NCBI RefSeq assembly: GCF_000247695.1
Contig: NW_004624854.1
Location: 4,698,168-4,762,167 of the forward strand
DNA: 64,000 nt
Reading direction: 5' to 3'
Source of the DNA: Heterocephalus glaber
Taxonomy: Eukaryota; Chordata; Mammalia; Rodentia; Bathyergidae
Shown: positions 38,576 to 49,457 of the stretch, piece after piece
How positions within the stretch are numbered: the first letter of the stretch is position 1
How the letters are laid out: every line of letters begins with the position of its first letter
Notes under the pieces: model-generated
What the model was told of the DNA's origin: nothing
What the model saw: the letters and a program-made list of their open reading frames with translations, nothing else
Database searches by the model: none
Translations under genes and position numbers: made by a program

Positions 38576-40049
38576 TATGGGGCGGGAAGTGGCACGCCGG
38601 ATGTTTTGTTAATTTTCCTCTTAAAACAAGCTTTCCTTGGGATTTTGATCCAAGCTGACACTCAGCAGCTGCTCTCTGGGAGTCACCTAGACCGAGGTGG
38701 CTTCTCCACTACAGTGAGGTCAAGTTACTCCTGCTGTCTCTCAAGGGGAATGGGAGGGCTTCCAACGAGATGAGCATTTAACTTCCTCTGAGGTCCCGTC
38801 AGCCCTCATGCTGGGACTAAGGAAGAGGGTTTCCTACCCTGTTTCTATGTGGAAAATCTCTTAAGTTGCTCTCAGGAATCCACTTTCCTTAATCACTGGC
38901 TTGCTCCGTGGAAGAAGAGGGGCTTCTCTGCATGGTCCACGTCCGGAGAACTCCAGAGACTTTTCACGTGGGCACACTGCATGCTTTCTGGCTCAAGTTC
39001 GGCAAACTTTTCCCACCATGTAAGGTGTAGAATGAGTTCCACAGCCCAAAATTGTCAGACATGTCAGTGACAAACTACATGAAGAAGGTACAGGCAAAAC
39101 ACGCACTCATTTAAAATTTCCCTGTAGAAATTTTTTAAAAGTCCTTCTATAACACTCACAGTGGAATTTAAGTTTAGTGGTTTCTCTACTGGAAAATACT
39201 TTGAGAACTATGTGGTTGGTAAATGCTATTGCTGTTACTATTGGTAACCACCATAATGAAAAATCTGCAAAGAAGGCATCTGGGGAAATTCAGCTAGCAG
39301 AGACTCAGAGTCATCAGTTTGTTCCACCCTGAGGTTCCATCCAGGAAGCAACCCAATGACCATGAGCAGGGGCTCGACAGACTCATCACAGTCCATACGC
39401 TGCTCCACACAAGGGACTGCTGTGTCACTGTGAAGAGAATGAGCAGCACTTCCTGATATTCTGCCAGGAGAAAAGGCAAGGCGAAGAACAATGTCTCTTA
39501 TGACTAGCTTTTGTCTACCAAAGCAGGGGAAGGCAAGAATCTGTATTCTTACTTCCTTTTGTGGGCTATGTACACAGCTAGGCAAAATGGGGACTGAGCC
39601 AGTGGGTGACAGGCACAGTGAATTTTACTGTGCACCTTTACACATTTACTGTTACTCTGAACAATGTAACTACACATTACTTATTTTCAAAATACATTTA
39701 AAACAAAAACACCTCTCAGCCCCAAATTTCTATTCACCCCTCACAGAACTATCACTCTATCACTTTAGGTATATGGAGGAGAAGAATGAAAAGAATGAAA
39801 TTCTCTACCTGCACCAATAAACACAAAGACATCTGAGAATTTATGTGAGCAATTTTTTCAAAGTAAAAAAATCAAAAGAAAATCTTTGGAAAATATTTTC
39901 AATGACTGTTTCTGGTTTATAAAAGATTGGTGAAATTCTATTAACGTGGAGAACACAACATGGATTGTAAGAGCTCTCTGTGAGACAGTATTTGACACAC
40001 AACGTGGGGAAACAGCTTGAAATGCAAACATACAGTTGTGATCCAGCAA
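38576..40049. other. intergenic sequence just beyond the MYO1B 3' end
   Basis: No exon signal on either strand. 'gttcggcaaacttttcccac' near 38998 hints at another old hAT end. No second MYO1B poly(A) candidate clearly better than those listed. Confidence 0.45.
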
Positions 40050-40070
40050 ATGGCACCAAATTAGAACAAT

Positions 40071-40076
40071 TTTATT
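40071..40076 (-). promoter_or_regulatory. MYO1B: candidate distal poly(A) signal AATAAA of MYO1B
   Basis: A second AATAAA on the minus strand, 226 nt beyond the first. It is followed within about 20-40 nt by a GT-rich stretch (ttggtgccatttgctgg), as expected downstream of a cleavage site. Confidence 0.5.
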
Positions 40077-40296
40077 ATTTAACATAACACCAATGTATAT
40101 ACACATTACCCTCCCGAAGAAGAAACAATTTGATTCCAAAGTTTAAAATGTAGTTTCCAAAATGAACCCTTAAATTGGAAGATAAAATACCTCTACAAAG
40201 TAAGACCCTCAATTAAAATATGCGCCCTGTCCTAACAATCTCTCTCATACAAAAATGTGTATTATAAATAAAACTTTCAAAAAGGCTCTCTGATGT

Positions 40297-40302
40297 TTTA
40301 TT
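40297..40302 (-). promoter_or_regulatory. MYO1B: candidate proximal poly(A) signal AATAAA of MYO1B
   Basis: Canonical AATAAA read on the minus strand, about 910 nt after the stop codon, with cleavage expected near 40270-40285. It is the first exact hexamer I found in the UTR. Confidence 0.5.
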
Positions 40303-40799
40303 GCACCTCATCCAGAATACCTGCCACCATGGAAGGCTTGGGCCTTTCTCCACTGTGTCAGCTGTAGGAAACAGCTGGTCACATTGGGGTGAAAACCACA
40401 GAGACAGGAGTTCGTGCAGGACCCGCAGGGTGCTGGACAGAGCCGCCAGCCTCAGCGACTCACTGGACTGTTTCTGGCACCTTTTCTAGAAGAAGAACTT
40501 CTGTTTTCTACTGCTGAAAGTAACTGCAAGAGAGCCAAACAGATCAAAAGTCCAGTTCAAAGTCAGTTTTCTTCTTTTCAATAGGAAAAAAACTTGGAAG
40601 GATTTTGTTTAGTCCACGGTCCTATTCCTTCCTAGGACCAGCCCTTCTTAAATCATCTACGGCTACGGTCAGGCTACAGGGTCCTATGAATGCTGTCCCT
40701 CCTCTGCAGTTAATGTTTTGGTCTCAAGCTTTTCAAACCTTTTTAGCGGTCACTAAGCCAAACTGGCCAGAATACAGCACCTAGGGTCCAAGTACATTT

Positions 40800-40865
40800 C
40801 CACACCACTTTGCATAGCGCCCTGTGTAGAGCAGGCATTCAATAAATATCCGATAAATGAATGCA
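40800..40865 (+). repeat. L2 LINE 3' end inside the MYO1B 3' UTR
   Basis: 'gcaggcattcaataaatatc' and 'gataaatgaatgcac' match the very end of L2 in plus orientation, antisense to MYO1B. Confidence 0.6.
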
Positions 40866-41207
40866 CTACCTTTTAAGACCGCTTCCTACACTTACATGTA
40901 TTAATGATTTATGAGTAATATGTTGATTTAGGGTACACAGATCTAACATGGCAACTAAAGAGGAAACACATATGACATCGAAACACATAGTTAGAAATTT
41001 CTACAATCCTGCCCTGGGACAGAACGTGTATGTAGGGGTTAAACTATTCCAATAGTAAAAACTGATTAGTCAAATACTTTTTTTCTGCCAGGAGACCCTA
41101 ACAGTTAGTCTTTGGCAATAACCAAACACACAAGTAACCCCAAACAAAACAAAACCCAATTGCACTGCTACAGAGAGCCAGTCCGTGAGGAGGAGTGCAG
41201 GCGCCAG

Positions 41208-41331
41208 CTAGGGGACAGCGACTTCCAGCAGGCGGTTGTTTTTTCGTTTGCAGGTGGGGACACTCCCGTTTTTCTGGCTGCCCTGAATAAACTTCACACA
41301 TACTTTGTCTTGTCTGAACTGTACCAGGAAC
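41208..41331 (-). CDS. MYO1B: MYO1B last coding exon
   Basis: 124 coding nt. One base completes the glutamate; 40 residues run from FLVQFRQDKVCVKF to RLLEVAVP, then TAG at 41210-41208. The acceptor is tttcctcctag. It sits 4.2 kb past the previous exon and was confirmed by frame, acceptor and recognition of the C-terminus. The end is strongly basic (TCKRKNNR), as expected for TH1. Confidence 0.97.
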
Positions 41332-44300
41332 CTAGGAGGAAAGAATCAAATTAAATGAAAGTGTACACAAACAGCTTCAGCCTGCAGCCACACTAGCTTC
41401 TGTTCTGTAACGGATACTGACCCTGACAAGGAGCAGCCATTACCTCTGCCCGTTAACACTTCTGATACAGAAGCAGCTCTCTGCCTCTGAGTACAGTAGT
41501 CATCGCTGAGCCCTAAGTAAGCCAAAATTCATTAACACTTCACATCCCCAAAAGGCAAAAGAGTGAAGAGTAATTGTTTCCATGTTTCCTATGGGAAAAC
41601 CAACACACCTGACCCCGTGTTTCTGCATCCTTGCACAGCAAAACTAGAAACTGGGGAAGGGATCTGCTGAATTACCAACAAGTGAGAAAACGGAATAATT
41701 TCAGAAAAGGAAGGCAACTAGAGAACTCTTCCAAACACTGGAAACTCACATGTATCCTACTCAACACAATCCTTTTCAAATCCCCACACTATGATAATTC
41801 TTACCTCTAGCTTAAATTATTTCAAGATAACAGTGACCTACAGAATAATGATAAAAATCATGAGTTTGTCATTTATATTTTAATACCCATCAAAAATACT
41901 CATATAAAGCACTTTTAAAAACCGTGAATATATGCGCCAAGCATCTCTTGTCCCTGTATACATGGCAGAGTGAGGACACCATGCTCTGTCTGTCTTTCCC
42001 TCTGAGCAGTGGCCAGTGACCACCTGCAGAATGGTCCTTCTCGGGCTCGGGTGTCAGGTCCTGTGGGAAACAAGGTCGCTGATCTTCAGACAGCATCTTT
42101 GGGGAGGCAGGAGGGAGGCAAAGCTGGACCAGAATCGAGAGACCTTTCCCTCCATCGCAGTGTCACGACGTCGCGCTCTGGGTCCCTGGCTGTGTTCTAC
42201 ACGGTCACCTTAACAAGCGCATAGCTGATCACAGACACTCACACCATAGCAAGGATCTAAACAACTGCAGCTGCAGTTTCAGTCTGAGGGTCTACAGAGC
42301 CACGTTTGGCAATAATATTTCCTGGAGTGAAATGTGACACATCGACTCCTGATCTACCTGTTGTTTAAAAAGGCTAATACTTTCTGACCTTTATAATGGG
42401 TTGCAAATAATGAAAAGCACTGCAAAAGAAAGGCTACAGCTCCAGACTTGCCCATCTGAGATTTTCTGGCACATATACTTTTATCTATGTGTCTCAAGGA
42501 AAAAAAAATCAAGTTTAATGGAAATCACACACGCTTAAAAGTCAAGTATTTTCATATTTTCATTTTCAAAGACCACATGTAGGGTATTTAATGCGCAGGA
42601 ACTTCTCTGCTCATTAACTTTAGTGAACGTTAACTGTCTCTGTCCACAGCTCATGACCAACTTCACACCAGAAATGACAAAAGCTAAAACATATTGGGTA
42701 CCGCACTGCACACTGCTCCTGGCCACTGCCACATAGTAACTCAGCTTTACAGCAATCCCAGGAGATAAGTACTATTATTTATCTCCTTTCATACACAAGA
42801 AAGCTGAAAATCACCTTCCAGCAAACAGTAACACAGAATATATTATTTTTCAGCATTAATACCAGTTAGAATTTGATTAAAAGGAACAGAGATTAGTGGT
42901 TTGGATCTGAGATATTCAGAAAAGGAACTGTGCAAACCTAAATGATATACATGTGTATCTGTGTACACAGATACATATATGTAAAATGTTTAACAGAACA
43001 AATTCACTTTAATTTTCATCACATTCAGGACTTTACTTTTAGGAATGTGATACACCCTTCAGGTTAAGCTTTAAATACAACCTGTGTATAAAGTGAATAG
43101 CGCAGGAATTTAAGGCCTAGGAATTAGGGCAGCAGTCTATCCAGGAACTCCATTCTCGTTTCCCCAAGTGCAGGTTAAAGGCGCAAACAGAACTCCGACT
43201 CTTTCCCCATGCTTACATCCGGCTTATCCAGAGTCATGCTAGAAGCTGGCTTGGCTAGGATAACTGCTACTTCTTCTGAAGAGGATAACATGGGGTTTTG
43301 TCTCTGGGCTGCATGCTTTCTGCAACACACACAGCTGCCACAGGTGGTCAGGGCTCAGCAGTGTGTCCCAGACACCCTTGCCCATGCCATGGAAAGCTGC
43401 TGTTCACGACGTTCCTAAGGCAGTTTACGATCCCTACCTAGGAGCTCAGGGGTTAGGAGAGGGGCTGTCCCAGACACTTCCTCCCCAGGCTTCTTGGGGT
43501 GGCAGGGAAAGGACTTATGGGTGCTATGCTAAGTCTCTGTTGACTGAAACCCTATGGCATCCAGAGCATCATGGCCCCCGTGTGACAGGCCAAGGTCCCT
43601 GCTGCCCAGAAATGAATGACTCTCACCAGGCTGTGGACCTGCAAACCTGGCCCCGGGCAGCCCTGGAGGGGTTCTGTGGTTGCCGACCTTTGGGAAACAC
43701 TGTAGATGCTATCACTCCAAAGCCCCGAGAAGAGTCACAGTGTTCAACAAGAATCTGGAGAAGAGTCACAGTGTTCAACAAGAATCTGGAGCCCCGAGAA
43801 GCGCTGTAGGGAGGAGGAGTTCACACTTCCACCAGGGAATACTGCTTCACGGTACACTGTTAGCAAGGGTCTGCAGGAGCCCTGTTCTTAGAACAGAAAT
43901 ACGGGAAATGCCTAAAATAAGCAGCCCTTGGTGTGGCCCGGGTAGAGGGGTGATTTCTTCTCAAGCCAGGCCCGCTTCACCTGTGTAGCTACGAGCATTG
44001 CGTCACCCTCTGGAACACAAATGAGAGTGGCAGCTGGCAGAGCTACCAAGCCCAGCACCCGAATTATGAAAAACATCAACCATGGGGAGCTTACAGCTCC
44101 TTCAGGTTAAAACTGTAACTGGCTCCCAGCCTGCCATTATCTTTTCCCTGATATTCTTATTTTTTACAAGAAAGTAGCAAGAAGAGTTACTTAGTCTCAG
44201 GCCAGGCCACCAAAGGCCTGAGTCTCACGCGGTCGGCATCGCTGGTGCCCAGTGAGGACCGGGCTGGGCGTAGGGCACTGAAAACCCTCCCCATCCCAGC

Positions 44301-47300
44301 AGGCCTGGTGCACACAGAGGCAGGCGTGAAAGGGTTTATTTTAGAAAGAATCTGAGAGAGAGAGGAAGTAGGATGGATGGAAAAATGCTTAATTAGGTAA
44401 TAAAAATCTCCCTGAGCAATCTGGTTGTGCGTGTTTTTACAATACATGCGAAGAAGTCTATAAGGAGGTGGTTAAGCAACCTACTGAAAAATAATCAAGT
44501 ATCAATCAGTCTAGTCAATCAAACTCTAAACAATTCACAGTGAAAGACTCAGTAAATGGAGGGGTGTCCCACACTGCGTGCAAATAAAAAGCTTCGATAA
44601 TTAGAACACAAACGTGAAGTTACAAAAAAAAAAAAGAACATTTCAATTTACACCAGGCATAGCACTGCCAGTGAACCCTTTCCAGGGTGGAATGCCTTCC
44701 CATGACTCTAGCTGTCTCCACAAGGACAAAGAAGGCCCTCTCAAATCCGACCATCCCAAACCACCTTGCCGTGACAGACCTCTCCTTCCTCAGTTCCAGG
44801 ACTGCAACAAGTGGTCCCCCACTGGGGCAGAGGCCTGGACCTGACACCCAGCTTCGAGCGCAGCCTCGTTTCCCTGTGAGTGACACTCAGACTCCAACTT
44901 CTTCTCCCTGTCTCCCACCCAGGCCTAGCTTCAGCCACACCACTCATGCCCGAGGCAGTACGGAGTCTAACTTTCTGTGTTTCCAGTCTGGCCTCTGAGT
45001 GGGTACTGTCCACATTGCAGCCAAGGCCGTCTTTGAAAACCGCAAATCAGATCCTGTCATTTCGTGTTCCAAACCTAGGTTTCCTCCACATCCTCAATAA
45101 ATCACCAATTCTTTTGCTCAGCTACCAAGCTCTACGTGGCCAGGCTCAACTTTTCCCTCCAGAGTCTTCTCCTGCCGTCTCACTCTGCCATGCAGCTCAC
45201 GTCTGTCTCAGGGCCTTTGCACGTGCAGCCTCTCTACCTGGCCCATTCCTTCCCTTGATTCACACCAGAGGCCTCCCTGACCTGGCTATCAAAAATGACA
45301 CCCTCTCACCCTTGATTTTTCCTCTGCACAAGCATCTGTCATTAACCAAAATCATCTCCCCCACTAGAACGTCAGGTACCGGAGGCAGAGACTTTGTCAG
45401 TGTCACCCACTGTCTGGCCTTGACCCAGCACAAACTCTAGACCCATCCTTGGGACCTCCTCAGTCGTTGTATGACTGAATGAGACTGCAGAGCCAGATTA
45501 AAATCATGTGGCTCAAAGTGAAGCAGCATACTGAATAACACAGGAACGTACTCATCGGAAATTTCGATATTGAGCTTCTGCTTGGTTTGGCTGAGGGTCG
45601 TGCGATACAGCTTGGTGGCCATTTCTATCAGATGGTCACTGCTGAAGAGAAAGTCTCCTTTGCTAGCTGCTTCAGAGCCCTGAAAGGACAAAGCCGAAAG
45701 TCAGATGATGAGTGGCAGCTGAGGGGGACAGGCCTGCAGGCTGGGCTGGAAACGCATGAACGGTCTCCTTAAAACATCAGCCACCAGAGCCCTCCCCGCT
45801 CAGTAACACACCAGCCGGTGCAGTCCTCGGTGCTCACGAGGCCACCTGGCTCCTCGCTCTGCACAAGACCTCTGGTGGTGGGTTTGCACATTCAGGTCCA
45901 AGAAGCCCTGACCTAACTGAGGACTCATTCTGGAGAACATCTTTCCAAAACTCCCAGTGATTTGGTGAAAACAAAACAAAACAAAACAAACACTTTGACA
46001 AATATCCGAGGGCAGTGGCTCTCAACCTCAGCCACCCAAGGGAACCATCTGGGGAAACTTTCAAAACATAGGATGCTTCTGCTCCATCCCGAGAAATTTT
46101 GGTTTGACCACACCATGGAGGTGGATGCACGAACAGCCTTTCTTCAAGCCACTGAGGATGGGAGTCACTGTCCTATGACCTAATGTGCCCCTCACTTAGC
46201 AGCCATGCTGGGAACCCCAGCTAAGGGGAGCCCGTAGGGTTCTTCTGTCAGTCAGATGGCACATCCCTCCCTCAATACGGTCACTATTCGCTAACGTTTG
46301 TTCAGTTATGATGTGTCATGTGCCACGCACAGTGCTACACACTTCACATACAGTGTCTCTCATGATTCTCATGACAATGCTAGGAAGGAGGAACAACTAT
46401 TATCCCTGTTTTAAAGATGAGAAAAACTGGATTGGCAGTGAAACTTAAACAATGTGGTCACGGTCGTCATGGATGGTGAGTCCAAGGCCGGTTCCTGTTT
46501 CTGACCACTCCTGGCTGAGTTAAAAACACAGAACACTGGCCGGGGATTTAGCTCAGTGATTCCATCGCCTGCCTCGCAAGTGCAAGGTCCTCAGTTCGAT
46601 CCCCAGTATCAAAAACAAAAACAAAAAACCTCCCCAAAACACACAACATTAAAAAATTCTTTAGGTCAAAATCACCAGGCAGGGCCGGGGATTTAGCTCA
46701 GTGGTTTTGCCGCCTGTTGCACAAGCGCAAGGACCTGAGTTCAATCCCTGGCACCAAAAAACAAAAAAAGTCAAGAGAGCAAGTCAATAAAAGCGACTAA
46801 CCTTACTGAACTACTGAAAAGCAAGCCTGAGGTTGGAAATGGGTGTGAAGAGAGCCAAATTGTGCAAATCAATACAAACAACCTCAGGCAACAGGACTAG
46901 CCAGGTGGGCACACTTTCAAATCAGCGCACAGCAGGGCGATCTTTCAGTGATGTCCACAGGGAATCTTTACCTCCTTGAGGTGCACGGCGAAGAAGCCGT
47001 CGTTCTGTGAGCTCATGGACACCTTCGTCACATCCACCAGAGGCACCTCTGACTTGATCTGGCCAGACTTTTGGTCCGCAAGGAGGACATTATTACTTGT
47101 TAAGAGGAAAATCCGAGAGGTACTCTGTAACAAAACAAAAACTACTGTAAAACCAGGGATGAAAAACATCCCCAGATGGTTTACGCACTAGTTTTTTGCA
47201 GGGATGTACATTTTACTCCAGCATCTTTCAGCACATATACCTACATAAACTGAACACACTAAATGACATCAACAAGCATATTTTAATTTGGAAAAATTTT

Positions 47301-49417
47301 AGATAAAATACAGAATTCTGCCTAGGCTTAATGGGTGAAACTGCCTCCTTCAAAGTATAGTGAGGAGATGAAATGTAAATTTTAATACTCAGAAAACTCC
47401 TAAGGAAATCTGAGGACGGCAGTTTAAACTGAATAAGGAGCATAACAGTTTCCAGGGTTCGCATTTTTACCTTCCCATTCGCACGGTTAATTTTGTTCAC
47501 AACTTCAGCAATGATGATCTTCTCTTCAATGGCATCTCTGAGTTTCTTGTACTTAGGGTTCTTATTGATTTCCAGATAAGCTCCTTGGAATGGTTGCCCA
47601 ACACTAAAGGAACAACAAAAAAAAATTCCTGCACATTAGAAATGGTTTCAAATGTATTTACCCCCGGCAAAAGGAAACCAGTTCTGAGTTACTGACAACT
47701 TCATGGAAAGTTATTTCAAATTGTTTTGGAAGCGATCATTTGAAGTGATCATTGAAGCATTTTGTAGGTCTGATTTTGATAAAAATCTTATCACACAGAA
47801 TAATTCAGATAGAAATCAACAACAAAGACACCACACTCAAAGACGTGGCCTCATGCAAAAGAAAAGGCAATCTCTTGCAATCTGTTAATACAAAGTTAAC
47901 AGCTGCCCAGCCAGGATTCATTAATGCTTTTCAACAACGTGTGTCAAGGAAGAGCGAGCTGCAATCTGGACCATCACCCGCTCCAAAGAAAAACTGCCCC
48001 TTCTTGCCGAGAGTATGACAATCAATAGGCTTTCTGGGTAAGAATGGGCCTGGGATGATCACTTGAGAAGAATCGTGCCTGCCTTCCTGGATGGCCACAT
48101 GGACACAGGGGCTAAGGCAGACATTCAGGATGACAGCAGTTTTCTTTCAAACTACTTGGGGCAAAGGGCACGCTGTACACACGTCACTGAGAAGCCAAGC
48201 TCCCTAAAGGCTGCAGGGTGAGCCTCTCAGGGCAGTTTCTTTAAAGACATCAAGAAAAAAAATCTTGTGCTTGAAGAGGTTCACAGGCTTCTTTCTGAGC
48301 TGTTCGGTTCTGGCAATGCACACATGCAACTTTAAATGCCTGTGCTGTGGGCAGCAATGAGGCAAAAAAATCCACGTAGGTGGCCGAGAGCTTCACAGCT
48401 CCCGGGATAGAAAAGGCCAATGCCCAGACGAGCTGATTCTCAGTGCAGGGTCGCAAAGGATCCCACCTCTCCCAGTGCCCAAAACCCACCAAATGACTGA
48501 AAAAACACTTAGCCTAGAGTTAACTTTTGTGTTCATCTTCAATCATGTTTTAAATAATAAAAACTGCTAAGAGCTTTGAGTTTGTTTCCTCAAAAATGTA
48601 TTCTCCAGCCTCCAGTTTCTGAACAGTGGTCCACAGGGAGCAGTCATGAAGGTCACTCTTTAGAAATGGGGCATAGCTCGGGGTAGGGTGCTTGCCTAGC
48701 TTGCAGGAGGCCCTGGGTTCTATCTCCAGCACTACACAAAAAAGTTATGCTCTAAATTACAAATGCACAAAAGCAAAGTTGAGTAACATTGGCTGCTGAA
48801 GAAAGCACACAGACAGCTCTCCTGTGTGGATATATTTCATACAGTGACAACTCTGGACTTGGTCACATTTGATTAGACGGAGTACATACCATGCCACACA
48901 GCCAAACCAGCAACCAGCCGGTCCATTTAAAATATTCCAAATGGGAATAATGGCTAAGACAATATATGAAATGCATATGAATACTTAGCATGGATTTTTT
49001 AATTCAAAGTCACTCTTTAGGAGAAGCTAAATGCTGCTAAAGATTTTGGTTCAAAATTATACAGCCTACTCCTTTATAAATAGCAGTTTGAAAGGGGATA
49101 CGATTTGTGTGGGAAATGACGAATACAGGGCATGTATGAATAATAGGATAAGCAGTCTTTTTCAAGGAATTTACTTGCTAACTTTTTTCTGAGTACACGG
49201 TGTCTGCTATAAAGGCCAGAGTCAGACCGAAGAGGTCCACAGACCAGGGGTTACGTGGCTGTCAGACACTAATAATATACCACCTCATTCTTCTGTGATC
49301 TCGCAAGCAAGTTTCTGACCCGGCTTGTTCTGGCACGGAGGCTGGCATGGTGATTACAGCATATTACAAAGAGAAATTTGAAAGCAGAAATTTACAGAGC
49401 AAATTTATCTGAATAGC

Positions 49418-49457
<40 letters not shown>

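Larger units (their letters stand above)
40050..41207 (-). other. MYO1B: MYO1B 3' untranslated region (left end approximate)
   Basis: Sequence after the stop codon up to candidate poly(A) sites, either about 0.93 kb (proximal) or 1.15 kb (distal). It contains an L2 fragment in antisense orientation at about 40800-40865. The left limit is inferred only from poly(A) signals. Confidence 0.6.
41332..45551 (-). other. MYO1B: MYO1B last intron (4.2 kb)
   Basis: Intron between exon l and the last coding exon, with donor gtacgt and acceptor cctcctag. It holds a MIR fragment, a 31-bp tandem duplication and a long L2 fragment; the rest is unassigned. Open frames at 43363-43809 and 44880-45440 are chance or L2-derived. 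Confidence 0.9.
45680..46971 (-). other. MYO1B: MYO1B intron between exons k and l
   Basis: 1.3 kb, almost entirely repeat: a hAT-Charlie element, a MIR fragment and two ID SINEs, plus an (aaaac)n run at 45966-45990. Confidence 0.9.

Noticed and set aside
1..40049. A second gene left of MYO1B
   Set aside because: No chain of exons with matching phases or recognisable protein was found on either strand. A poorly conserved noncoding RNA gene cannot be excluded without transcript data.
41112..41354. 80-residue plus-strand frame over the last MYO1B exon
   Set aside because: It is the shadow of the real minus-strand exon, which is fixed by frame, acceptor and known C-terminus.
43363..43809. 148-residue plus-strand frame
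   Set aside because: Contains the 31-bp tandem duplication and lies inside the last MYO1B intron; composition looks random.
44880..45440. 186-residue plus-strand open frame
   Set aside because: It follows an old L2 LINE 3' region in sense orientation and is intronic to MYO1B on the other strand.
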